A stretch of 38,328 nucleotides of DNA from an uncultured Bacteroidales bacterium (GTDB lineage Bacteria > Bacteroidota > Bacteroidia > Bacteroidales > P3): positions 1 through 38,328 of the forward strand of contig ONQD01000033.1 of assembly GCA_900319865.1 (NCBI GenBank). The letters are read 5' to 3'. The translations under genes were made by a program, and so were the position numbers. This document shows positions 1 to 7,186 of the stretch, one piece after another; positions within the stretch are counted from its first letter, which is position 1; each line of letters starts with the position of its first letter. A model generated the notes under the pieces. It worked only from the letters and a program-made list of their open reading frames with translations. It did no database searches and was not told the origin of the DNA.

Positions 1-321
1 AAAGGATTCGAGAATTACGGTCTGGGCATCGTCGCAGGATTCGACAAAGAGGTTCGCGAAAAGACCGTGGCCGACAAACCTGTGTTTCCCGTTTCCAGTC
101 TCTTGTCTTTCCTGAAACGCACCAAAGTCAAAATCGGCATCATCGCCGTTCCCGCTTCCGAGGCACAGCAGGTTGCCAACATGATGGTTACCGGTGGTGT
201 TCGTGCCATCTGGAACTTCGCTCCGGCCACACTCAACCTGCCCGACAACGTCCTTGTGAAAAACGAGAATCTTGCCGCATCGTTCGCCGCCATCTCCGCC
301 GCCCTCCGTCGCCGCCACTAA
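1..321 (+). CDS. rex: Redox-sensing transcriptional repressor Rex, C-terminal part
   Basis: The window opens inside this gene, which reads in frame from base 1 to the TAA at 319-321. About 106 C-terminal residues are visible. They match the Rex Rossmann domain: a GLGIVAGFD strand, then VFPVSSLLSFLKRTKVKIGI, IAVPASEAQQVANMM and GVRAIWNFAPATLNLP, ending in LAASFAAISAALRRRH. The IPA-like segment and the FAPxxLxxP segment are typical of Rex. Rex dimers sense the NADH/NAD+ ratio and repress fermentation and anaerobic-respiration genes when NADH is low. The N-terminal winged helix lies outside the window, so DNA specificity cannot be judged. No terminator hairpin follows; a long pyrimidine-rich spacer does. 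Confidence 0.9.
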   Translation, partial: KGFENYGLGIVAGFDKEVREKTVADKPVFPVSSLLSFLKRTKVKIGIIAVPASEAQQVANMMVTGGVRAIWNFAPATLNLPDNVLVKNENLAASFAAISAALRRRH

Positions 322-615
322 TCCCGTCCCCACCCTCTCCCTTCCACTCTCCACCGCTACAACTCATCCTATTATTCCCCTTTGGTTTCGTCCGGTTTCC
401 ACAACCTCGGTCGATACCATTCCTTTTGTTCCGTCATGTTTTCTCTTCCATCTACCGAAACGGACACCTTTAGCTCTGTCCCATCTCCGTTTCCTTCCGC
501 CGCCAATATTTCCTCAATTAGTTGTCTTTCAGGCGCTCTACCTATGTGCCTTCTTCCGTCCTTGCAGCTTCATTATCAGTTCATTCCCTCGATAGTCTTT
601 AATTATTTTTCCTCT

Positions 616-675
616 ACCGTCGTGGTGAAGAATGGCTTATTAAGAGCTTAATAAGAGGTGAGGAGGAAGCGAAGG
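616..675 (+). repeat. Copy A of a 60-bp intergenic repeat made of 11-bp units
   Basis: This segment aligns without gaps to 27680-27739, with 44 of 60 positions identical by hand count. After a shared ACCG it divides into five 11-bp units, the clearest being AGAGCTTAATA (643-653), AGAGGTGAGGA (654-664) and GGAAGCGAAGG (665-675). In this copy the second and third units form the inverted repeat CTTATTAAG-AG-CTTAATAAG at 636-655. Confidence 0.6.
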
Positions 676-698
676 CGGGATGGAAGGAAAAATAGTGT

Positions 699-726
699 GG
701 GGAGGAGGGAGAAAGGGGGTGGGGGG
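699..726 (+). other. G-quadruplex motif
   Basis: Four G runs occur on the + strand at 699-702, 707-709, 715-719 and 721-726, with loops of 4, 5 and 1 bases. This fits the canonical G3+N1-7 pattern. Another G-rich block follows at 786-799. Confidence 0.5.
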
Positions 727-865
727 CGTGTGTGGAGAAGGTTCGTTGAGGGTTCGGTGTGGGTTGGGGGAAGAAACGGTGCTGGCGGGGGGACGGGGAG
801 ACTTGGAATGGGGTAGGCAAGGAGCTGGAAGAATAGAGTGGGACGGGAAGTCTGGGCATAAACAA

Positions 866-923
866 TATCTTTGGGTATATTTGATAAAAATGTGTCGGAT
901 GAGCGAAAAAATATGTATATTTG
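866..923 (+). promoter_or_regulatory. Promoter region of aspA with three TAnnTTTG boxes
   Basis: TAnnTTTG boxes occur at 866-873 (TATCTTTG), 876-883 (TATATTTG) and 916-923 (TATATTTG). The last has the flanks seen at other promoters in this window: TG before and CA after. If transcription starts a few bases after 923, aspA has a leader of roughly 220 nt. Confidence 0.6.
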
Positions 924-935
924 CATTGCGAAAAA

Positions 936-961
936 ATGTGCCTATAATATATATAGCACAT
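936..961. promoter_or_regulatory. Dyad ATGTGC-N14-GCACAT, possible operator
   Basis: Perfect 6-bp inverted arms lie at 936-941 and 956-961, around an AT-only core apart from one C. The dyad sits just downstream of the 916-923 -7 box, where a repressor would block transcription. It does not match a Rex or CRP consensus well, so the binding protein is unknown. Confidence 0.3.
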
Positions 962-1151
962 ATTTTCAAGATGGTAGAAAAAAGTAAAAAAAGAAATAGA
1001 ATGTAAAAAACGTGGTAATCAAGGTCTGTAAAGGCGTTTTGGGCAATATAAGAGGTTTCAATAATGCCATTGATGACTTGAAAATAATGTTAAAAATGCA
1101 CAGCGGACTGATGGCTACCCGAAATTGATAAAAACACTTTTTAATTTTTAT

Positions 1152-2567
1152 ATGAACAACAAACAAAATTTCCGTACAGAGACCGATTTGCTCGGTTCTC
1201 GCGAAGTGCCAGAAGAGGCTCTTTATGGTGTACAAACATGTCGTGCTATTGAAAACTTCCATATCAGTGGTCAACTGTTGAGTAACTACCACAACTTTAT
1301 TAAAGGTATGGCCATCACGAAGAAGGCTGCTGCCATGGCCAACGTTGAGGTTGAGATGATTACCCCCGAACAGGGCGACGCTATTATCTGGGCTTGCGAC
1401 CAGCTTATTTCTGGCAAGTACCATGAGCAGTTCCCCATCGACATGATTCAGGGCGGTGCCGGTACCAGCACCAATATGGCCGCCAACGAGGTGATTGCCA
1501 ACCTGGCTTTGGAGCGTATGGGTCACAAGCGTGGCGAATATCAGTATTGCTCGCCCAACGATGTGGTCAATGCCTCACAGAGCACCAACGATGCATACCC
1601 CTGCGCTATACATATGGCCATGTGCCTGGAGCACCTGGAGTTCATGCCCCGCGTGGAGAAGATGATCGAGTCGCTCGACAAGAAGAGCAAGGAGTTTGCT
1701 CACGTCATCAAGATGGGCCGTACCCAGTTGCAGGACGCTGTGCCTATGACTTTGGGTCAGACTTTCGGCGGTTTTGCCGCATCGCTGCGTGGCGAGCTGG
1801 CCAACCTGCGTAATGCTGCCGACGAGTTTCTGATTGTCAATATGGGTGCCACCGCTATCGGAACCGGCATTTGCTCACGTCCCGGCTATAGCGAGGCTTG
1901 CATCCGTGCCCTCCGCAAGGTTACGGGTTGGAACATTTCGTTGGCCGACAACTTGATTGAGGCCACCAGCGCCACCAGCTGCATGATTCAGTACAGTAGC
2001 TCGATGAAGCGTTTGGCTATCAAGATCAACAAGATGTGCAACGACTTGCGTTTGCTCAGCAGCGGTCCCCGTTGTGGTTTGAACGAGATTCACCTGCCCG
2101 AGCGTCAGCCCGGTTCGAGCATCATGCCCGGCAAGGTCAACCCCGTTATCCCCGAGGTGATGAATCAGGTGTGCTACAAAGTGATTGGCAACGATATGAC
2201 CATCTCTCTGGCTTCCGACAACGGTCAGCTGGAGCTGAACGTGATGGAGCCCGTTATTGCCTACACCCTCTTCGAGAGCATCCATCTGCTTGAGAACGGT
2301 CTGGACACCCTGCGTACCCTCTGCATCGACGGCATCGTTGCCAACGAGGAGCGTTGCCGCCAGCTGGTGGAGCATTCTATCGGTATCGTCACCATGCTCA
2401 ACCCCATTATTGGATACAAGCAGAGCACCAAGATTGCCAAAGAGGCCAGCGAGACCGGCCGTGGCGTGTACGAACTGGTGCTGGAGCACAAGTTGCTCAC
2501 CAAGGAACAACTTGACGAGATTCTGAAACCCGAAAACATGCTTCAGCCTGTTGACATAAAGCTGTAA
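1152..2567 (+). CDS. aspA: Aspartate ammonia-lyase
   Basis: Converts L-aspartate to fumarate and ammonia in the cytoplasm, feeding fumarate reduction in anaerobic Bacteroidales. The product is 471 residues, close to the E. coli enzyme (478). The fumarase/aspartase signature GSSIMPGKVNP is at 321-331. The region after it (VIPEVMNQVCYKVIGND, then LELNVMEPVIAYTLFES) follows aspartase more closely than class II fumarase. Other landmarks are GGAGTSTNMAANE near 101 and MGRTQLQDAVPMT near 188. I chose the ATG at 1152 because homologues begin just before FRTETDLLG. A TTG at 1125 is in frame but would add an unconserved AT-rich leader. The gene is monocistronic: its own promoter region lies upstream and a strong terminator follows at 2594-2631. 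Confidence 0.95.
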   Translation: MNNKQNFRTETDLLGSREVPEEALYGVQTCRAIENFHISGQLLSNYHNFIKGMAITKKAAAMANVEVEMITPEQGDAIIWACDQLISGKYHEQFPIDMIQGGAGTSTNMAANEVIANLALERMGHKRGEYQYCSPNDVVNASQSTNDAYPCAIHMAMCLEHLEFMPRVEKMIESLDKKSKEFAHVIKMGRTQLQDAVPMTLGQTFGGFAASLRGELANLRNAADEFLIVNMGATAIGTGICSRPGYSEACIRALRKVTGWNISLADNLIEATSATSCMIQYSSSMKRLAIKINKMCNDLRLLSSGPRCGLNEIHLPERQPGSSIMPGKVNPVIPEVMNQVCYKVIGNDMTISLASDNGQLELNVMEPVIAYTLFESIHLLENGLDTLRTLCIDGIVANEERCRQLVEHSIGIVTMLNPIIGYKQSTKIAKEASETGRGVYELVLEHKLLTKEQLDEILKPENMLQPVDIKL

Positions 2568-2593
2568 AAATTATTTGTTTTATTGTTAATCTG

Positions 2594-2631
2594 CCACGGC
2601 ATCCAGCAAAGGGTGCCGTGGTTTTATTTTT
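2594..2631 (+). terminator. Rho-independent terminator of aspA
   Basis: Perfect 8-bp stem CCACGGCA / TGCCGTGG with a 12-base loop, followed by TTTTATTTTT. It begins 26 bases after the aspA stop codon. Confidence 0.85.
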
Positions 2632-2758
2632 GGGATGTGCCCACAAGAGGAGGAAGTAGGGGACAGGCATCGCAAAGTGCAAGGGTCAGGAAGCCATCAG
2701 CGTCATAGGCCATCAAGGGATGGCAAGATTGAATAGTGCTCAGTTGAAAAAAAAGTCG

Positions 2759-2766
2759 TAACTTTG
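2759..2766 (+). promoter_or_regulatory. -7 box TAACTTTG of the U32 gene
   Basis: TAACTTTG is preceded by CG and followed by CA, with TTG exactly 12 bases upstream (2744-2746). The spacer is mostly A. The arrangement is nearly the same as the ribF promoter at 21872-21879. Confidence 0.65.
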
Positions 2767-2817
2767 CAGACGGGTATTGCAGACGGGAATACCCAAAGTA
2801 TACAGACAATCAGAAGA

Positions 2818-4110
2818 ATGGAAACGATGAACCAGAAAGCCGGTGCTGCGGTGTCGCAGCAGCATGTTGAGATTATGGCTCCAGTGGGGAGCTACGAGAG
2901 CCTCAGTGCCGCCATACAGGCGGGTGCCGATGCCGTTTATTTCGGTGTGGGGAACTTGAATATGCGTTCGCGCTCGGCGGTCAATTTCACGGTGGAAGAT
3001 TTAGTACGCATAGCCGGGATAGCACAACAGCACGGAGTGCGTACTTACCTGACGGTGAACACGATTATATACAACGATGAGATAGATGAGATGCACGAAT
3101 TGGTGCAGGCAGCCAAGGCAGCGGGCATCACGGCCATCATTGCCAGCGACATGGCGGTGATAACATACGCCCACAGCATCGGGGTGGAGGTGCATATCTC
3201 GACGCAGTGCAATATATCCAATGTGGAGGCGGTGCGTTTCTTTGCCCAATGGGCGGACGTGGTGGTGACGGCGCGAGAGTTGCCCCTGAGGCAGGTGGCG
3301 GAAATTACGCAGTTTATCCGCGACAACGACATCCGCGGGCCGAAGGGGGAGCTGGTGCAGGTGGAGGTGTTTGCCCACGGTGCATTGTGCATGAGTGTGA
3401 GCGGGAAGTGCTATCTGAGTCTGGACGAGTATAACTATAGCGCCAACCGTGGTGCCTGTCTGCAACTATGCCGCAGAGAGTATCTGGTGAAAGACGTGGA
3501 GAGCGACACGGAGCTGCTGGTTAGCGGCAAATATATCATGTCGCCGAAGGACTTGTGCACCATTGGTTTCTTGGACAAGATAATACGTGCCGGCGTGCGG
3601 GTGCTGAAGATTGAGGGACGAGGCCGCTCGGCCGACTATGTGAAGACAGTGGTAGAGTGCTACAAGGAGGCGGTGCAGGCTGTGGCCGACGGCACTTACA
3701 CGCAGGAGCGGATAGCTGGATGGACCGAACGGCTGAGCACGGTGTTCAACCGTGGATTCTGGGACGGCTATTATCTGGGACGCAAAATGGGTGAGTGGAG
3801 TGAGCGGTATGGCTCGCAGGCCACAGAGAACAAAGTGTATTTAGGCAAGGTGACTAACTACTACAACCGTCCGCAGGTGGCCGAGATGAAGATAGAGACC
3901 GCGGAGCATCTGCGTGTGGGAGAGGACTTGATGGTGATAGGGCAGACCACGGGCGTGTACCGCGCCACAGTGGAGGAGCTGCGCCTGGGAGCCACAGCAC
4001 AGCCGGTGCAGGAGGTTGGGCAAGGCGATGTGTTCAGTGTGAAGACCACAGAGGTTCTGCACCGTGGAGACAAACTCTACCGAGTGGACAAAGTAGTTGA
4101 CGAGTTCTGA
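2818..4110 (+). CDS. U32 family protein (peptidase U32 / TrhP-like)
   Basis: The product is 430 residues from the ATG at 2818; a second ATG at 2827 is possible. The N-terminal half has the U32 TIM-barrel pattern: IMAPVGSYESLSAAIQAGAD, AVYFGVGNLNMRS, TYLTVNTIIYNDE and EVHISTQCNISN. The family signature follows as VLKIEGRGRSADYVKTVVE. Conserved cysteines occur in GKCYLSLDEY and GACLQLCRRE, the positions that bind an iron-sulfur cluster in characterised members. U32 proteins are named as collagenase-like peptidases, but the bacterial TrhP members act in tRNA 5-hydroxyuridine formation. The length and the C-terminal beta-domain (NKVYLGKVTNYYNRPQVAEM) suit the TrhP type. That role is inferred from family knowledge. 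The next gene, a Thr/Ser exporter, starts 107 bases downstream. Confidence 0.85.
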   Translation: METMNQKAGAAVSQQHVEIMAPVGSYESLSAAIQAGADAVYFGVGNLNMRSRSAVNFTVEDLVRIAGIAQQHGVRTYLTVNTIIYNDEIDEMHELVQAAKAAGITAIIASDMAVITYAHSIGVEVHISTQCNISNVEAVRFFAQWADVVVTARELPLRQVAEITQFIRDNDIRGPKGELVQVEVFAHGALCMSVSGKCYLSLDEYNYSANRGACLQLCRREYLVKDVESDTELLVSGKYIMSPKDLCTIGFLDKIIRAGVRVLKIEGRGRSADYVKTVVECYKEAVQAVADGTYTQERIAGWTERLSTVFNRGFWDGYYLGRKMGEWSERYGSQATENKVYLGKVTNYYNRPQVAEMKIETAEHLRVGEDLMVIGQTTGVYRATVEELRLGATAQPVQEVGQGDVFSVKTTEVLHRGDKLYRVDKVVDEF

Positions 4111-4217
4111 ATAAATGCATTAGCGAAAGTGTGACAGAATAACGTAATCATCGACTCGGAAACAAAACACTGACAGCAAAGCACTAACCATTAATAGAAG
4201 GGGAAAGAATAAAGACA

Positions 4218-5459
4218 ATGACAGAAGAGCAGGAACAGGCATTGCAGCTGGCCACAGAAGCGGGACATATACTCCTGGAGAACGGTGCTGAAATAAGCCG
4301 TGTGGAGGAGACGATGACCCGGATAGCCTCTACATACGGAGTTGAGGACGAGAGTTTCTTTGTGTTGAGCAACGGCATCATAGCTACGGGACAGCATTAT
4401 GCCCGTGCTGAGTTCATCCCTATCAAGGGGACACAACTGGCCAAGGTGGCGGCGGTAAACCAGCTGAGCCGCGATGTTGCAGCAGGCAAGATGTCTCTTG
4501 AAACCCTTGGGCAGAGCATTCAGGCCATACGTTCCATGCCAGGAAAGCCTTGGTGGGAGCTGCTGACAGGTATTGCGGTTGGAGTGGCAGCATTCTGTCT
4601 TATCTTTGGAGGTAGTTTGCTCGACTCTTTGGCGACACTTGTGGCTGGATTGGTTCTTGGTTCTTTCATCACTTTTGCCAGCCGTCATCTGTCGCGACTG
4701 GCGGGGAGCGTGGCAGGCGGCTTGGTGGGCGGAATGATGTGTATGCTGGTATACCGACTGGCAATGTATTTCCAGATAGCTCCGCAGCTGCATCTGGCCA
4801 ATATGGTGATAGGCACAATAATAGCACTTGTGCCCGGGGTGCCATTCACCAACGGGATGCGCGACTTGGCCAACGAAGACTATATAGCTGGCACTACCCG
4901 ACTCACGGATGCTTTTCTCGTATTCCTATGCATTGCGTTGGGAGTGGCGCTGTCGATTATTGTGGATGGCGAGGTGATGGGGGCGATAGTTCAGTTGGGG
5001 GTGCCGGTAAAGGATGCTGTGGCATCGAAATGGTTCATCCAGTTGTTGGCTGCCTTTATCGGGACGGTGGGATTCTCGGTTCTGTTCGGTGCCCCTCGAC
5101 ATAGTTATGTGGCATGTGGCCTTACGGGAACGATAGGCTGGGCTGTTTATTTGTGGTCGTTGACGGGATTGTCGGTGGTGGGTGCCGCTTTCTTCTCGGC
5201 TTTGGCAATTGCCACAGTGAGCCATGTGTTGGCACGTCTGGGGCATCAACCGGTGACAGTCTACCTGATATGCGGCATTATCCCGTTGGTGCCGGGAGGA
5301 GGGATTTTTTGGACAGCATACTATATTGTTACCAACCAGTTGTGGCAGGCAGCCACGACGGGGTTTGTGGCACTGAAGGTTACCATAGCCATTGCCTGCG
5401 GCATAATACTTGCATCGGGCGTGGTGAACAAATTTATTTTGAAAAAGAGAAATGGCTAA
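4218..5459 (+). CDS. Threonine/serine exporter family protein (ThrE type, fused)
   Basis: A 413-residue inner-membrane protein. Residues 1 to about 115 are the soluble ThrE N-terminal region, with LATEAGHILLENGAEISRVEETM and FFVLSNGIIATG. About ten hydrophobic segments follow. The first block has VPGVPFTNGMRDLANEDYIAG, a ThrE hallmark. The second block has the repeat-like IIPLVPGGGIFWTAYYIV. The protein therefore carries both the ThrE and ThrE_2 halves in one chain, as in many Bacteroidota. Corynebacterium ThrE exports L-threonine and L-serine; the substrate here is inferred from the family. It overlaps radA by 8 bases, so the two are probably co-translated. A serine dehydratase lies 2.5 kb downstream. 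Confidence 0.85.
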   Translation: MTEEQEQALQLATEAGHILLENGAEISRVEETMTRIASTYGVEDESFFVLSNGIIATGQHYARAEFIPIKGTQLAKVAAVNQLSRDVAAGKMSLETLGQSIQAIRSMPGKPWWELLTGIAVGVAAFCLIFGGSLLDSLATLVAGLVLGSFITFASRHLSRLAGSVAGGLVGGMMCMLVYRLAMYFQIAPQLHLANMVIGTIIALVPGVPFTNGMRDLANEDYIAGTTRLTDAFLVFLCIALGVALSIIVDGEVMGAIVQLGVPVKDAVASKWFIQLLAAFIGTVGFSVLFGAPRHSYVACGLTGTIGWAVYLWSLTGLSVVGAAFFSALAIATVSHVLARLGHQPVTVYLICGIIPLVPGGGIFWTAYYIVTNQLWQAATTGFVALKVTIAIACGIILASGVVNKFILKKRNG

Positions 5460-6813
5460 AGCAAAATCATATTACTTTTGTCAGGAGTGTGGCTACCAGT
5501 CGTCGTCGTGGTTGGGGCGATGCCCTGAATGTGGCAAGTGGAATACCCTAGTGGAAGAGGTGGTGAAAAGTGACGGCGGCAAGCGCAAAAGCAGCACAGT
5601 TACGGCCAAGTCGGCTCCTGTCCGCATACAGGAGGTGACATACAGCGAGACCAAACGCATACCGACCCATTGTGGGGAGTTCGACCGGGTGCTGGGTGGC
5701 GGCATAGTGCCGGGCAGCCTCTTGCTGCTGGGCGGAGAACCGGGTATAGGCAAGAGCACGCTATTGCTGCAAACGGCTCTGGCTATCCACGACCGCCGGC
5801 TGCTGTATGTGAGTGGCGAAGAGAGCGAGCAGCAAATCAAGATGAGGGCTGACCGCATAGGCATCAACACCGAGAGTTGCTATGTGGTAAGCGAGACGGT
5901 GACGCAGCGTATTTTTGAACATATCGATGCCGTGCAGCCCGACCTGCTCATTGTAGACTCAATACAGACGGTCACAACGGAGGAGGTGGAGTCGCCAGCG
6001 GGGAGTGTGAGCCAGATACGCCAATGCACTACCGAGTTTCAGCACTATGCCAAAACAACCGGGGTGCCAGTGTTGTTGATAGGCCATATCACCAAGGACG
6101 GTACTCTGGCTGGACCCAAAGTGATGGAACACATAGTGGATGCTGTGCTGCAGTTTGAAGGTGACAGAAACTACGGATTCCGCATACTGCGTGCATTGAA
6201 AAACCGTTTCGGCTCCACGTCAGAAATAGGAATATTCGAAATGCGCGGCAGTGGTCTGAGCGAGGTTTCGAACCCGTCGGCCTTGTTGCTCTCGCATCGC
6301 GACGAGGAATTGAGCGGCACAGCAGTGGCTGCAACTATAGAAGGGGCAAGACCGATGTTTGTGGAGGTACAGTCGTTGGTGAGCAGTGCTGTGTATGGCA
6401 CACCTCAGCGCAATGCCAACGGATTCGACATGCGGCGAATGAATATGTTGCTGGCTGTGCTGGAGAAACGTTGCGGTTTCAAGCTGGGAGCCAAGGATGT
6501 ATTTCTCAACATTGCCGGAGGCATGCGGGTGAATGATCCGGCTTTGGACTTGGCAGTGGCATGCAGCATATTGAGTAGCAATGTGGATATTCCCATATCC
6601 CCGCGCTATTGCTTTGCCGCCGAGGTGGGGCTGAGCGGTGAGGTGAGGCCGGTGAGCCGGATAGAGAACCGAGTAAGTGAAGCGGCACGGCTGGGATTTG
6701 AGAAGGTGTTCATATCAAAATATGATACTCGCAATCTCCAGCTCGCGGACTATGGCATCTCGTTGGTGTCGGTGGGCGTGATAGAGGAGGCATTCAGAGC
6801 CCTGTTCGCTTAG
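5452..6813 (+). CDS. radA: DNA repair protein RadA (Sms)
   Basis: A RecA-like ATPase and helicase that promotes branch migration in recombination repair. The 453 residues carry all diagnostic parts: an N-terminal C4 zinc finger (C10, C13, C24, C27), Walker A GGEPGIGKST at 94-103, LLYVSGEES after it, Walker B LLIVDSIQ at 165-172, the RadA-specific KNRFG at 250-254, and a C-terminal Lon-like domain (GGMRVNDPALDLAVACSILS, then FAAEVGLSGEVRPV). The ATG at 5452 lies inside the end of the exporter gene (8-base overlap). No terminator is visible after the stop codon; the small TSCPD gene follows 121 bases later. Confidence 0.95.
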   Translation: MAKAKSYYFCQECGYQSSSWLGRCPECGKWNTLVEEVVKSDGGKRKSSTVTAKSAPVRIQEVTYSETKRIPTHCGEFDRVLGGGIVPGSLLLLGGEPGIGKSTLLLQTALAIHDRRLLYVSGEESEQQIKMRADRIGINTESCYVVSETVTQRIFEHIDAVQPDLLIVDSIQTVTTEEVESPAGSVSQIRQCTTEFQHYAKTTGVPVLLIGHITKDGTLAGPKVMEHIVDAVLQFEGDRNYGFRILRALKNRFGSTSEIGIFEMRGSGLSEVSNPSALLLSHRDEELSGTAVAATIEGARPMFVEVQSLVSSAVYGTPQRNANGFDMRRMNMLLAVLEKRCGFKLGAKDVFLNIAGGMRVNDPALDLAVACSILSSNVDIPISPRYCFAAEVGLSGEVRPVSRIENRVSEAARLGFEKVFISKYDTRNLQLADYGISLVSVGVIEEAFRALFA

Positions 6814-6934
6814 TGACATACTATTGCTCGGGCAAAGCGACAGGAACAAGAAGTAGCGTGTGTGCAGTATTCGGGAATGCAGGAGTACGAAAGAGCAGGA
6901 CTTTATTATCAAAGAAAAGAAAAAAAAACAATAA

Positions 6935-7186
6935 ATGCAATATTCATATCAAACAGAACAGACCTGCAGTCAGCAGATTGATTTTGAGATAAAAGATGGC
7001 AAACTGTATAATGTAACATTCTATGGCGGATGCCACGGTAACCTTCAGGGCTTGAGCCGACTGGTGGAAGGGATGAAGGTGGAGGATGTGCTGGAACGGT
7101 TGGAAGGTATCCGCTGCGGATGGAAAGACACATCCTGTCCCGACCAGCTGTGCCGTGCCATCCGTCAGGCCTGTGCCAAAAGGTAA
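6935..7186 (+). CDS. TSCPD domain protein (TIGR03905-like), 83 residues
   Basis: This short protein is one TSCPD domain. It has VTFYGGCHGNLQGLSRLVEG at 27-46 and CGWKDTSCPDQLCRAI at 61-76, with cysteines at 11, 33, 61, 68, 73 and 80. The same domain occurs at the C-terminus of adenosylcobalamin-dependent ribonucleotide reductases, where it is thought to bind metal. Free-standing copies are common in anaerobes, and their function is not known to me. The gene may be read with radA. Its last 22 bases overlap the end of the convergent thiamine pyrophosphokinase gene, so neither has room for its own intrinsic terminator. Confidence 0.85.
   Translation: MQYSYQTEQTCSQQIDFEIKDGKLYNVTFYGGCHGNLQGLSRLVEGMKVEDVLERLEGIRCGWKDTSCPDQLCRAIRQACAKR

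Larger units (their letters stand above)
322..865. other. Long non-coding spacer with pyrimidine-to-purine switch
   Basis: No credible gene lies here. From 322 to about 610 the + strand is pyrimidine-rich (17 purines in 60 bases at 421-480). From about 650 to 865 it is purine-rich and very G-rich (7 pyrimidines in 60 bases at 661-720). The change falls on a perfect 9-bp inverted repeat at 636-655. Short open frames on both strands are low-complexity (Pro/Ser or Gly runs) and do not look like proteins. A canonical four-run G-quadruplex pattern lies at 699-726. The spacer resembles a second one at 27450-27854. Confidence 0.7.

Noticed and set aside
614-969. Overlapping Pro/Ser-rich open frames on the minus strand of the first spacer
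   Set aside because: Three frames are open at once because the minus strand is almost purely C/T. This is low complexity, not a coding signal.
2764-2817. Upstream TTG start for the U32 gene
   Set aside because: The TTG is part of the -7 promoter box, so it cannot be translated from that promoter.
7165-7186. Frameshift or annotation conflict where the TSCPD and TPK genes overlap
   Set aside because: Both genes keep complete conserved domains; a 22-base tail-to-tail overlap is simply a compact junction.
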